Shown here in pieces: positions 1-7,441 of a DNA stretch of 64,000 bases. A model generated the notes under the pieces. It searched no databases, was not told where the DNA came from, and saw only the letters and a program-made list of their open reading frames with translations. The stretch's first letter is position 1. Every line of letters starts with the position of its first letter. Origin of the DNA: an uncultured Prevotella sp. (GTDB taxonomy: Bacteria > Bacteroidota > Bacteroidia > Bacteroidales > Bacteroidaceae); contig ONAE01000001.1 of the NCBI GenBank assembly GCA_900315695.1, forward strand, positions 1 through 64,000, given 5' to 3'. Position numbers and translations under genes: made by a program.

Positions 1-567
1 AAACTGATGGGCAAAAAAGAATCTATCCAACAGATATTCCAGATATCCCTTGCGATTAGGGATATGCTCAAAGAACAGCGTTCTAGTTCCACAATTTACC
101 GCCAATTCATTGGTGTCTTTGTAGATTGAGTAATTGATACAAATATCGCCCATGAAGTTAGCAACACTGATCGCTTGTTTCAATTTGGAAACTGCATTCG
201 TATCATTCAAGTTAACCCGCTTCCACCCACAATTCCATATTTCGATGAATTGATTATTATCGTCAACAGTAATATAGAAATCTGCATCTTGGTATTCAAA
301 ATGAATGTCTCCATCCTCATCAAAATCATAGGAGCAATTCATCTCTCTCAGGATCCTAAGCACAGCGTCCTTCAGCGTTTCCTCCACTTCCTCGTATTCC
401 TCTTCGCCATCTTCAGGCTTGGTAATCTTGTCATACCTCCTTTTTACCATTCTAAGCACCTTCGGCTCAAAACACTCAGGGAAGTCAAGGATAAACTCAA
501 GGTCCTCCTCGTTCATTCTTGGAATTGCTTCTTTCCAGATTTCTAGTTTCTTATCTTGATGCTCCAT
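1..567 (-). CDS. YbjN-like protein, C-terminus cut by window edge
   Basis: Reading from an ATG at 567 there are 189 open codons to base 1, so the C-terminus lies outside the window. The visible part has an acidic, charged N-terminus (about residues 1-65). A mixed alpha/beta segment follows (about 75-189) with alternating hydrophobic strands and aromatic residues (EYQDADFYITVDD, then WNCGW). This resembles the YbjN or type III chaperone-like fold, seen as pattern only. The same layout recurs in the protein at 5928-6533, including a final segment in which a short polar stretch precedes LEYLLDRFFFA, so the two look like distant paralogues. A promoter sits 47 bases upstream of the start. Function unknown. 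Confidence 0.6.
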   Translation of the reverse strand, partial: MEHQDKKLEIWKEAIPRMNEEDLEFILDFPECFEPKVLRMVKRRYDKITKPEDGEEEYEEVEETLKDAVLRILREMNCSYDFDEDGDIHFEYQDADFYITVDDNNQFIEIWNCGWKRVNLNDTNAVSKLKQAISVANFMGDICINYSIYKDTNELAVNCGTRTLFFEHIPNRKGYLEYLLDRFFFAHQF

Positions 568-613
568 CTGACTTATTTTAGCTGTATTTAGTGCGCTACT
601 ACTATTCTGGCGA

Positions 614-644
614 CAAAGATAGCAAATTATTCTCATTATTGCAA
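614..644 (-). promoter_or_regulatory. Bacteroidota-type promoter for the 1-567 gene
   Basis: On the minus strand, TTG (644-642) is followed after exactly 20 bases by TATCTTTG (621-614). This matches the Bacteroidota primary-sigma consensus TTTG/TAnnTTTG. It lies directly upstream of the YbjN-like gene. Confidence 0.65.
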
Positions 645-668
645 GTTTTCACAAGCAAAAATTGTTTT

Positions 669-676
669 TATCTTTG
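669..676 (+). promoter_or_regulatory. -7 element (TATCTTTG) for the HTH remnant
   Basis: TATCTTTG matches TAnnTTTG and lies 37 bases before the ATG at 714. No TTG is found 19-20 bases upstream, so the -33 part is weak. Confidence 0.4.
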
Positions 677-713
677 CAGCGAGATAACTTAAAAGTTAAG
701 AACGAATATCTGT

Positions 714-983
714 ATGACAACAAAGCAGCATCAATCTAATATTATTGAAGCAAGGCGGATGCAGGTAAATCCATTAATCCGTCAGAATGTGGATCTTTCG
801 TTCCAAATCGTAGATCGCATTCACGAGATACTCGTGGCTAAAGGGCTCAAACAGAAAGATCTGGCTATAGAGAAGGCTCTTGGTGCCCCTATCCTACAGG
901 TAGTGCATCAGGGAGATAGTTCCCCTACCTATGAGTTTGAGTCCATGATGGCCAGCGAACCGCTATCACCCCCTGAGCCATAA
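714..983 (+). pseudogene. XRE-family antitoxin with its HTH core deleted in frame
   Basis: The 89-residue reading frame begins like HigA-type XRE antitoxins of Bacteroidota (VNPLIRQNVDLSFQIVDRIH, then LVAKGLKQKDLA). It then jumps straight to IEKALGAPILQVV, which in intact members follows the helix-turn-helix. From memory of the family, roughly 28-30 residues containing the recognition helix are missing, yet the frame is kept. No RelE/HigB-type toxin gene is adjacent. It is the only plus-strand gene in the first 22 kb, and its stop lies 5 bases from the convergent stop at 989. It is most likely a relic, although the start and promoter remain and a short protein could still be made. Confidence 0.6.
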
Positions 984-988
984 AGGCT

Positions 989-1564
989 TTACTTCCAAAT
1001 CACCAGTTCCCTTGGGAGGGTGATAACTTTCAGGCGTTCGTACCAGATGCGGCTGGAGCCTTGGATATGCTTCAGCGTGTGACTGCTGATAAAATAATAA
1101 CTGGCACTATACTCATCCATCAAACTGAGGAACACCTTCTTGATGCGGGAACACTTCTCATTGATGGCGTTATCCAGCGGATTAACCAGATGATCCACAC
1201 TCTCTATCACCTTCTCCTTATCCAGCATCTTTCCCGTTGCCATATAATAACGCAGCAACTCATCCCGATAATCAGCCAGACGCTTGAACTCGATACCCTC
1301 AGGATGCGCCAGGAACAGCAGATACACCGCCTTATGAACGGGCTGCAACTCCACCTCCTTCTGATAATCCTCCAAGATGAAACGATAATCCTTCGTAATC
1401 ACCAGACGACTCAGACGACCCTTGGCAGCCTCAATCCTCAGTTCTTCGAGCAGGGGCACACCAATGGCATGCAGCAAAAGGTCTGTCCTACCCTCTGCCT
1501 GCAACAGACCCACGAGTCTTTTTACCTCCTGTGCCTGTTCCTCTGGAGTCAGCAGTTCATTCAT
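989..1564 (-). CDS. conserved hypothetical protein, paralogue of 6597-7169
   Basis: Unknown function, 191 residues. The start at 1564 is chosen because its ATG overlaps the TGA of the FtsZ-like gene (ATGA), implying translational coupling. It also gives the same length as the 190-residue paralogue at 6597-7169. Shared features are a central VHKAVYLLFLAHPEGI-type segment, a YRDEL/YRKEL motif, an NxINEKCSRIKKVF-type segment near residue 145 and a C-terminal tail ending VIWK. The protein is predicted soluble and helical, with no recognised catalytic motif. It is co-transcribed with the FtsZ variant, so a link to FtsZ is possible but is inference. Confidence 0.7.
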   Translation of the reverse strand: MNELLTPEEQAQEVKRLVGLLQAEGRTDLLLHAIGVPLLEELRIEAAKGRLSRLVITKDYRFILEDYQKEVELQPVHKAVYLLFLAHPEGIEFKRLADYRDELLRYYMATGKMLDKEKVIESVDHLVNPLDNAINEKCSRIKKVFLSLMDEYSASYYFISSHTLKHIQGSSRIWYERLKVITLPRELVIWK

Positions 1565-2799
1565 TCCGTCACCACACTCATCAGATTGTTCAACCACACC
1601 TTCCACTTGTCAAGAATCGTAGGTTCTTTCTCTTCTTCTGGTTCAGGGACTACTGCTGGCTCAGGTTCAGGAGCCGGTTCCACCTCAAAAGGCAGTTCCT
1701 GTTGGGTAATAACCGTTGCCATCGTTGGTTTGACAACAGGCTTATAGAGCTTTTTGATTACCTCCTCATAGTAGTCATCCTCATTGCGATAGGCATTTGC
1801 AGGTATCTCATCTTCCAGTTTCTCTTCCATACCTGTTGCCAGAATCGTCACCTTGGCATCCTCACCCAGGTTATCATCCGTAGCAGTACCCCAAATCACA
1901 TCGATATTGGGATCCAGCTGATCAAAGAAATCGTCAATCTCTTGCAGTTCCTTTACAAAGATGGGGTACTCGTCGCTGGCATAGATGTTAAAGAGGATAC
2001 GCTTAGCCTTACCGATGTCATTTCCATAGAGCAACGGCGAGTCGAGTGCATTCAGGATAGCCTTCTCTACACGATGTTCACCGCTGGCACGTCCCATCGC
2101 CATGATAGCCCCTCCCCCATCCTTCATGGTGGTTTCCACGTCACGGAAGTCACTCTTGATACCTCCGTCACTGGGTAGCGTAATCAGTTCCGAGATACCT
2201 TTCACGGCATCCATCAGGATATTATCTGCCCTCAGAAAAGCCTCCTTCATCGAGATATTTGCATCAGCATAGACATCGCAGAGCCGTTCATTATTCACAA
2301 TCAGCAGCGCATCCACATTCTTACGGAGTTCCTCAACACCCTTCAACGCCTTAATGATCTTACGCTTCTTCTCGAAATAAAAAGGAATCGTCACGACTCC
2401 TACCGTCAGGATACCCATATCCTTGGCAACACCAGCTACCACAGGAGCAGCACCAGTACCGGTACCACCACCCATACCAGCCGTTACAAACACCATCTTT
2501 GTACCATCGGATAGCAGTTTCACAATGTCGTTGATGTTTGTCTCAGCCTCATCGCGTCCCCTCTCAGGATTACCGCCAGCACCCAAACCAGACTTTCCCA
2601 AAAGGATCTTCACTGGCACAGGAGAACGAGACAGCGACTGGCTATCCGTATTACAGACGGCGTAGGTCACACCCGCCACTCCGTCGTTATACATATTTCG
2701 CACCGCGTTGCACCCACCACCACCAACGCCAACAACCTTGATGATGCCCTGCATCGCATCCTTGATCTCATTCTCAAAAAACGGTATCGTATCACCCAT
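1561..2799 (-). CDS. ftsZ: FtsZ-type tubulin GTPase with altered T7 loop
   Basis: 412 residues. It has the tubulin/FtsZ Rossmann start ([12 protein letters not shown], 22-33), the signature GGGTGTG (110-116), and the NTDxQ and PERGRDEAE segments. A Pro/Glu-rich linker (about 370-395) leads to an amphipathic C-terminal tail. FtsZ polymerises with GTP at the division site, and the T7 loop (NxDFxD) activates the GTPase of the neighbouring subunit. Here the loop reads KSDFRD (215-220): both Asp are kept but Asn is replaced by Lys. No ftsA or other dcw gene is nearby. It shares an operon with the 191-residue gene (ATGA overlap) and has its own promoter. It may be a second FtsZ rather than the housekeeping copy. 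Confidence 0.85.
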   Translation of the reverse strand: MGDTIPFFENEIKDAMQGIIKVVGVGGGGCNAVRNMYNDGVAGVTYAVCNTDSQSLSRSPVPVKILLGKSGLGAGGNPERGRDEAETNINDIVKLLSDGTKMVFVTAGMGGGTGTGAAPVVAGVAKDMGILTVGVVTIPFYFEKKRKIIKALKGVEELRKNVDALLIVNNERLCDVYADANISMKEAFLRADNILMDAVKGISELITLPSDGGIKSDFRDVETTMKDGGGAIMAMGRASGEHRVEKAILNALDSPLLYGNDIGKAKRILFNIYASDEYPIFVKELQEIDDFFDQLDPNIDVIWGTATDDNLGEDAKVTILATGMEEKLEDEIPANAYRNEDDYYEEVIKKLYKPVVKPTMATVITQQELPFEVEPAPEPEPAVVPEPEEEKEPTILDKWKVWLNNLMSVVTE

Positions 2800-2824
2800 A
2801 ATACAGCTATTTTTAATCAGGGGA

Positions 2825-2856
2825 CAAAGTTACAAAACTATCCCCATACTTCCAAA
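2825..2856 (-). promoter_or_regulatory. promoter for the ftsZ-like operon
   Basis: On the minus strand, TTTG (2856-2853), 20 bases, then TAACTTTG (2832-2825). It lies within the 3' end of the upstream membrane-protein gene, 25 bases before the ftsZ start, so ftsZ can be expressed apart from the dnaB group. Confidence 0.65.
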
Positions 2857-3450
2857 TCTTCGCAAGGCTTGCGAGTAGAATTTCTTTATCTTCTCTTTAT
2901 ACCTATCATACATGATGAAAAAGAATATAATGATAGATGAGAATATACTTGAAAACCATATAACACCATCAAGATACACACCAGCCCAGAAGAATCTGTA
3001 GCAGTGGTACCATTGAGCTGGTGTGTCAATAGGTCGATCCATAATTAAAAAAGTCATAGGGCCTATGATATCATTATAGAACAAATAATAGATGCCAAAA
3101 CCAACATAAACAGTACCCACAATTATCCAAAGCCCCCCAGGCTTACCTTTTAGCAGCACCAAAACGGCACAAACTGCCAATATCATCTTCATCAGGTAAT
3201 GTATCGGCTGACAAACAAATATGGACAGGTAGAAAATGGCAAAATAGACACAAACACCGATAGTTGCCATAAATATACCAAAAACGCCAAATGATTTAGG
3301 TAATATGCGATACAGAATGATAGCCCAAAAGGTGATAAACATCCATAACAAAGGCTGAGCACCAAACATCACTATGATAGCCAATGCCATCATTCCAGCC
3401 ATTATAGCTACCAGCCCAACAATAATTGTCCAGATAGTCTTCATTTCCAA
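2830..3450 (-). CDS. polytopic membrane protein, unknown
   Basis: 206 residues, strongly hydrophobic. About six membrane segments are visible, for example near residues 7-28, 32-47, 52-78, 85-98, 105-124 and 158-180. A basic cytoplasmic tail (YDRYKEKIKKFYSQALRRFG) follows. Met at 3450 or at 3444 could be the start. No family is recognised. It sits 21 bases downstream of a small membrane/coiled-coil gene and probably belongs to the same transcript as dnaB and the WYL-like gene. Confidence 0.65.
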   Translation of the reverse strand: MEMKTIWTIIVGLVAIMAGMMALAIIVMFGAQPLLWMFITFWAIILYRILPKSFGVFGIFMATIGVCVYFAIFYLSIFVCQPIHYLMKMILAVCAVLVLLKGKPGGLWIIVGTVYVGFGIYYLFYNDIIGPMTFLIMDRPIDTPAQWYHCYRFFWAGVYLDGVIWFSSIFSSIIIFFFIMYDRYKEKIKKFYSQALRRFGSMGIVL

Positions 3451-3471
3451 TTTGTTTTACGATGAGTGAAT

Positions 3472-3765
3472 TTATGGCAATGGTGTATCTTTGGGGAAAC
3501 TGCGAACTTGTTTGATGCCTCTATCCAACTCCTCTTCATCCGCATCCATTACCCATTTTACCGCTTCTTTATAGAAGTCTAATCTGGCTTGCATATTCCT
3601 GATGGAGTCCTCGAGTTCTTCAATTTTAGCAGTCTTTTTAGCCAATTCATCTTGATATTTACCACACCCTTGTTCTTTCCGAACATCCTGATTCCAGAGA
3701 GTCCCTATTACTATCAAGCATATAACCAATGCTATAATGACAAATATAAACTTCTTCATACTCAT
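3472..3765 (-). CDS. small single-pass membrane protein with coiled coil
   Basis: 97 residues. There is one N-terminal hydrophobic helix (about 4-24, IFVIIALVICLIVIGTLW), then a charged heptad-like stretch (about 40-65) and an acidic/basic tail. This is reminiscent of phage spanin or division-associated small membrane proteins, but no family is assigned. Its ATG overlaps the TGA of the WYL-like gene (ATGA), so the two are translationally coupled. Confidence 0.65.
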   Translation of the reverse strand: MSMKKFIFVIIALVICLIVIGTLWNQDVRKEQGCGKYQDELAKKTAKIEELEDSIRNMQARLDFYKEAVKWVMDADEEELDRGIKQVRSFPKDTPLP

Positions 3766-4028
3766 ATCACATTAAAATTATCACCGATTTGATTCCAGAA
3801 TATACGCGAGAAGGAGTGTCCATTAACTTTCAGGATTCTGCTGATCTTAAAGATTCGTTCAAGTTTCATGTCCTCACGGAAAGCTTCTATGTAGCCCCCA
3901 TCCCTATAGGAAGAATACCTGATGTCGGAAATACGGCAACGGAACAAGCTACCTGCCCTTGTGATGTACTCTATCTCTATCGTTTGTCTAAATAATATTG
4001 CCCTGTTAATAACCTCCTCTATAACCAT
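3762..4028 (-). CDS. stand-alone WYL-like ligand-binding domain
   Basis: 88 residues. The order of elements fits a minimal WYL-type SH3-like fold: an initial helix (INRAILFRQ), a strand IEIEY, a basic strand after a turn (FRCRISDIRYS), then YIEAFREDMKLERIFKISRILKV. WYL domains bind ligands, often in regulators of defence genes. No HTH is attached, so it would act as a free sensor or partner. The start overlaps the 3' end of dnaB by 23 bases. The fold call rests on pattern only. Confidence 0.5.
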   Translation of the reverse strand: MVIEEVINRAILFRQTIEIEYITRAGSLFRCRISDIRYSSYRDGGYIEAFREDMKLERIFKISRILKVNGHSFSRIFWNQIGDNFNVI

Positions 4029-5508
4029 CTATTGCAGCCAATTTAAATGGGTCTATTTCTTCTTCCGAGTAAAGGCCACCTTCCGTCGGAGGGCGATTTT
4101 CCATAGAGTTCTCTTCAAAATCCTCAAAGCGGGTATATTGCCCTAGAAATTTAGTAACAATGATTCCCGTAGCACCTTTACGATGTTTGGAGATAATGAC
4201 CTCAGCTTTGTCTTTATAGTCGATGAGTCCATCGGAACTCATTAAGATACCATAATATTCTGGACGATGCAAGAAGATCACCATATCAGCATCCTGCTCG
4301 ATGGCACCAGATTCTCGAAGATCAGACAAATGAGGGCGTTTTCCTTCTGCACCTTCACGCGATTCTACGCCACGATTCAACTGGCTCAATGCTAAGACTG
4401 GGATATTCAACTCTTTTGCAAGGCCCTTCAGTGAACGCGATATCAAGGAAACCTCTTCCTGGCGACTGTTATATTTCATACCATTTGCTGTCATCAGCTG
4501 CAGATAGTCTATCATAATCAGTTTCACGCCATGTTCTCTTACCAAGCGCCGGGCCTTTGTCCTCAGTTCCATGACAGATAAACCCTCCGTATCATCAATA
4601 TATAAGGGGGCTTCTTTTAAAATATCCAATTTCTTGTCGAGTCTTAACCAGTCTGCCCTGTCCAACTGTCCACTTAGCAATTTCTGGCCTTCAATCATAC
4701 AGGCATTTGATATTAAACGGTTAGTCAACTGTACATCCGACATTTCCAATGAAAAGAAAGCCACGGGTATTTTCTGATTCCCTGCTATATTCTTTGCCAA
4801 TGAGAGGGCAAAAGCTGTTTTTCCCATAGCTGGTCGAGCTGCTATGATTACAAGATCTGAGTTTTGCCATCCGCAAGTCACGTCATCAAGCGCATTAATC
4901 CCTGATGAGATTCCAGTAATGCCTCCTTGGTTAGAATGAGCGAGTTTCACCATGTCGATAGCTTTGTCAACGATAGGGCATAGTACGGAATATTCCTTCT
5001 TCATGTTTTTCTGAGACAATTCAAAGAGAGTGCTCTCAGCTTCCTGAACCACATCCTTAATATCATAAGTCTCGTCGAAAGTCTTCTTCCCTATCACGCT
5101 GACATAGTGGATCATTTGCCGAGCCAAATATTTCTCTGCTACGACATTGGCATGATATTCGATATTGGCAGAAGTGACAACCCTTGAACTCAAATCCACG
5201 ATATACCCTGGTCCACCTATCTCTTCGAGTTTTCCCATCTTCATGAGTTTGTCCGTTACCGTCAATACATCCACAGGACTCTCATCCATGCTGAGTTTCA
5301 TAATGGCTTCATAAACAAACTGATTTCTTGGTTCATAGAAACTCTCTGGTTTCAACAAGTCACACACCTCGACATAGGCATTCTTGTCGATCATCAAGGC
5401 CCCCAAAACCGCCTTCTCCACCTCAGGAGCCTGAGGCTGGATATGTCCATAGGCGAAATCCGCAGGTTGCTGCTGTTGACTTCTACGACGTTGACTATTG
5501 TTCTCCAT
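4006..5508 (-). CDS. dnaB: replicative DNA helicase DnaB
   Basis: 500 residues from an ATG at 5508. Upstream codons in the same frame lie inside the previous gene and do not look like DnaB. The N-terminal domain begins near HIQPQAPEVEKAVLGALM. The RecA-type helicase domain carries Walker A (ARPAMGKT), Walker B (LIMIDYLQLM) and the LSQLNRGVE and LSDLRESGAIEQDAD motifs. DnaB unwinds DNA at replication forks as a hexamer. The start overlaps the preceding gene by 14 bases, and the WYL-like gene overlaps its end. Finding dnaB inside a run of unknown small genes is unusual; whether this is the only chromosomal copy cannot be told from the window. Confidence 0.93.
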   Translation of the reverse strand: MENNSQRRRSQQQQPADFAYGHIQPQAPEVEKAVLGALMIDKNAYVEVCDLLKPESFYEPRNQFVYEAIMKLSMDESPVDVLTVTDKLMKMGKLEEIGGPGYIVDLSSRVVTSANIEYHANVVAEKYLARQMIHYVSVIGKKTFDETYDIKDVVQEAESTLFELSQKNMKKEYSVLCPIVDKAIDMVKLAHSNQGGITGISSGINALDDVTCGWQNSDLVIIAARPAMGKTAFALSLAKNIAGNQKIPVAFFSLEMSDVQLTNRLISNACMIEGQKLLSGQLDRADWLRLDKKLDILKEAPLYIDDTEGLSVMELRTKARRLVREHGVKLIMIDYLQLMTANGMKYNSRQEEVSLISRSLKGLAKELNIPVLALSQLNRGVESREGAEGKRPHLSDLRESGAIEQDADMVIFLHRPEYYGILMSSDGLIDYKDKAEVIISKHRKGATGIIVTKFLGQYTRFEDFEENSMENRPPTEGGLYSEEEIDPFKLAAIDGYRGGY

Positions 5509-5920
5509 TCTTTTGTGTCTTTTCCTGTTTATTAACCCATTGCTGATCTTTTTCATTGGAAGCGTTAAAAGCTTCAGCAATAATATCACAATCCCTCCCC
5601 TCTTTATATCTATTCTGCATCTCTTTACGTACCAGCGAAACGTTTCCACTCTTTTTGTCGTTGAACTCTTCAACAAGTTCTGCTGTATCCATATCCATAA
5701 TACGCTGCTCACGTATTCCGATCTTGTCGGCAAACATGATATTGAAGATGTTTTCCCGCAGGATTTTCGCCTCCCTTGTCCACTTGTTCATTGTAAGGGC
5801 AGTCAGTTCCTCCCTTGAAAGATTTGGCAACATATCCACACACTTCCTTAACTCTTCATCAGTCCATTTGGAATAATGAAACTTCCTTGCCTGTTTTAAA
5901 ATGTACTCGTAATCTGTCAT
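5495..5920 (-). CDS. hypothetical charged helical protein upstream of dnaB
   Basis: 141 residues, rich in Lys, Glu and Asp, with no membrane segment or recognised motif. The N-terminal part (YILKQARKFHYSKWTDEELR) and a repeated LSREELTALT-type helix suggest an all-helical fold. It overlaps the dnaB start by 14 bases and starts 7 bases after the previous stop, so it is certainly in the same transcript. Its short acidic/basic C-terminus overlaps the dnaB coding start. Confidence 0.65.
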   Translation of the reverse strand: MTDYEYILKQARKFHYSKWTDEELRKCVDMLPNLSREELTALTMNKWTREAKILRENIFNIMFADKIGIREQRIMDMDTAELVEEFNDKKSGNVSLVRKEMQNRYKEGRDCDIIAEAFNASNEKDQQWVNKQEKTQKNGEQ

Positions 5921-5927
5921 AATCGTT

Positions 5928-6533
5928 TTATTTTGTTTCTTCTACTTTACATTTTTCAAGTTCTGTCAAAACCAGCTTTTGAGCTTTAAAGAATCCATTC
6001 AGAACCCCCACCAGGTACTTGTCTAATTCAGTTATTTCTTTTATAAAGAGCAAGTTCTTTCTGCTGTGTACACCTATTTCCTCGATCTCATTGTTAGTTG
6101 TATAGAGCAATGTGCAATTAACATGCTGATTAGCTTGATTGATGACCTTGTGAAGATTTGCTATCTCTTCAACATCACTATATATAGAAATGCTGTACCA
6201 CCAAGTATCATAGATGTTGATGAAAAAGCAATCATCACTGCATTCTATTGTATATTTCTCCCCCTGGAAAGTAAAATACACATAATTGAAGTTATCCTGT
6301 GGTTCCACTTGTGGTTCGCAACCAATCTTTCGCAACGTGGTTAATACCAGTCCTGTAGTTGTCCTCTCATCTAAACACGTTTCAACGTTCACGTTTTCCT
6401 CAAGATTATTATCATTAACAGTATTACTTTCAGAGGCTTGATATACCTCTTCATTTTCCTCCACACTTGCCTTATATGTGCGATATAAGTACCAAATGAG
6501 AATCATGACAACCCAAATAATAATATGAATCAT
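5928..6533 (-). CDS. membrane-anchored YbjN-like protein
   Basis: 201 residues. An N-terminal membrane helix (about 2-16) is followed by a low-complexity Glu/Asn linker (about 25-55). An alpha/beta domain then resembles the truncated protein at 1-567: FTFQGEKYTIECSDDCFFIN, YDTWWYS, then a C-terminal LVGVLNGFF helix. This pattern fits YbjN-like domains, though that is by eye only. It has its own promoter just upstream and leads the dnaB transcript with a 7-base gap to the next gene. Confidence 0.6.
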   Translation of the reverse strand: MIHIIIWVVMILIWYLYRTYKASVEENEEVYQASESNTVNDNNLEENVNVETCLDERTTTGLVLTTLRKIGCEPQVEPQDNFNYVYFTFQGEKYTIECSDDCFFINIYDTWWYSISIYSDVEEIANLHKVINQANQHVNCTLLYTTNNEIEEIGVHSRKNLLFIKEITELDKYLVGVLNGFFKAQKLVLTELEKCKVEETK

Positions 6534-6554
6534 TTATCACCTCCTTTTTGCCTG

Positions 6555-6585
6555 CAAAATTAATCTATAGTTTCCTACTCTCAAA
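6555..6585 (-). promoter_or_regulatory. promoter upstream of the YbjN-like/dnaB transcript
   Basis: On the minus strand, TTTG (6585-6582), 19 bases, then TAATTTTG (6562-6555), fitting TAnnTTTG. The ATG at 6533 follows 21 bases later. This may start a transcript covering the YbjN-like gene, the 141-residue gene, dnaB, the WYL-like gene and the two membrane genes. Confidence 0.6.
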
Positions 6586-6596
6586 GCATTTTTCCA

Positions 6597-7169
6597 TCAC
6601 AAGCCTTGTGAATTTGGCAATTTACATTTCCAGATAACATTAGCTCGAACCAGATCAATCTTCTTGGCTTCTCCTCGCTTGCCTGATATGGCATAGTATC
6701 TGGCTACACTCTTAGGTAGAATGGATGCAAAAAGCTTGCGAATCCTGGTACACTTCTCATTGATAGAGTTCTGCGTAGGATTTGTAACATCTATAATGCT
6801 CTTCTTTACCCTATCAGTAAGCCCGTAAGGTCTTAATTTAAGATATAAAGCTGTGAGTTCTTTACGATAGTCTGGAAGATACTTTAGTACTATACCCTCA
6901 GGATGAGAAAGAAATAACAGATATACAGCTTTCACAAGTGGTTCCATTTCCACCTCTATGGGATTGTCGCCTGATAGCATTATCTTGAATTCCTCGGTTA
7001 TTATCAACTGTGGAAACAACTCTTCCTCATTCATGACTGCTACAATTCTATCGTCTTCGACACCATACGCTTTTAATTTGCGTATTTTCTCCTTTACCTC
7101 TTCCAGAAGAATGGAGCAATGGAACTGCTCCAATTCTTCTGAGATAATCTGTTTCATTTTATTATCCAT
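6597..7169 (-). CDS. conserved hypothetical protein, paralogue of 989-1564
   Basis: 190 residues. It aligns along its length with the 191-residue product at 989-1564: VKAVYLLFLSHPEGIVLKYL, YRKEL, NSINEKCTRIRKLF and a C-terminal VIWK-type strand. No enzyme motif was seen. It lies 10 bases downstream of the small acidic gene. Two copies in one region, each beside a core-type gene (ftsZ and, more loosely, dnaB), argue for a shared accessory role that I cannot name. Confidence 0.7.
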   Translation of the reverse strand: MDNKMKQIISEELEQFHCSILLEEVKEKIRKLKAYGVEDDRIVAVMNEEELFPQLIITEEFKIMLSGDNPIEVEMEPLVKAVYLLFLSHPEGIVLKYLPDYRKELTALYLKLRPYGLTDRVKKSIIDVTNPTQNSINEKCTRIRKLFASILPKSVARYYAISGKRGEAKKIDLVRANVIWKCKLPNSQGL

Positions 7170-7180
7170 TGCTTTTCTGA

Positions 7181-7375
7181 TTAAAACCCCATTGCATCCA
7201 TCATCGCATCATATTCCCAAGGGTTGCTTGGCATATCTCCATACATACCGTCTGTCAGGGCATCCCAGGAATCTTCTTCAGTCCATTCATAACTACGATC
7301 ATTGCTGCAATCGCACTCGTAGTCATCATAATCATCATACTCTTCATAAGAGTCATCAAAATAATCTCTTGCCAT
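7181..7375 (-). CDS. very acidic 64-residue protein
   Basis: It has 22 Asp/Glu against 2 Arg and no Lys, with many Tyr (YEEYDDYDDY) and a Trp/Met-containing C-terminus. Such composition is seen in DNA-mimic and other nucleic-acid-antagonist proteins, but a function cannot be assigned from composition. It is tightly spaced (10 bases) before the 190-residue gene. Confidence 0.6.
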   Translation of the reverse strand: MARDYFDDSYEEYDDYDDYECDCSNDRSYEWTEEDSWDALTDGMYGDMPSNPWEYDAMMDAMGF

Positions 7376-7441
7376 AATCTATTTTGTTTTATTTGTTAAT
7401 AATGTGTCACATAAACCTCTTAACTTATAAAAAGGGGATAA

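Noticed and set aside
1531..2178. Plus-strand open frames over the ftsZ-like gene
   Set aside because: They are antisense to a well-conserved coding sequence and show no family pattern or start signals.
5509..5733. Earlier in-frame start for dnaB
   Set aside because: The extra 75 residues overlap the upstream gene in another frame and do not resemble DnaB.
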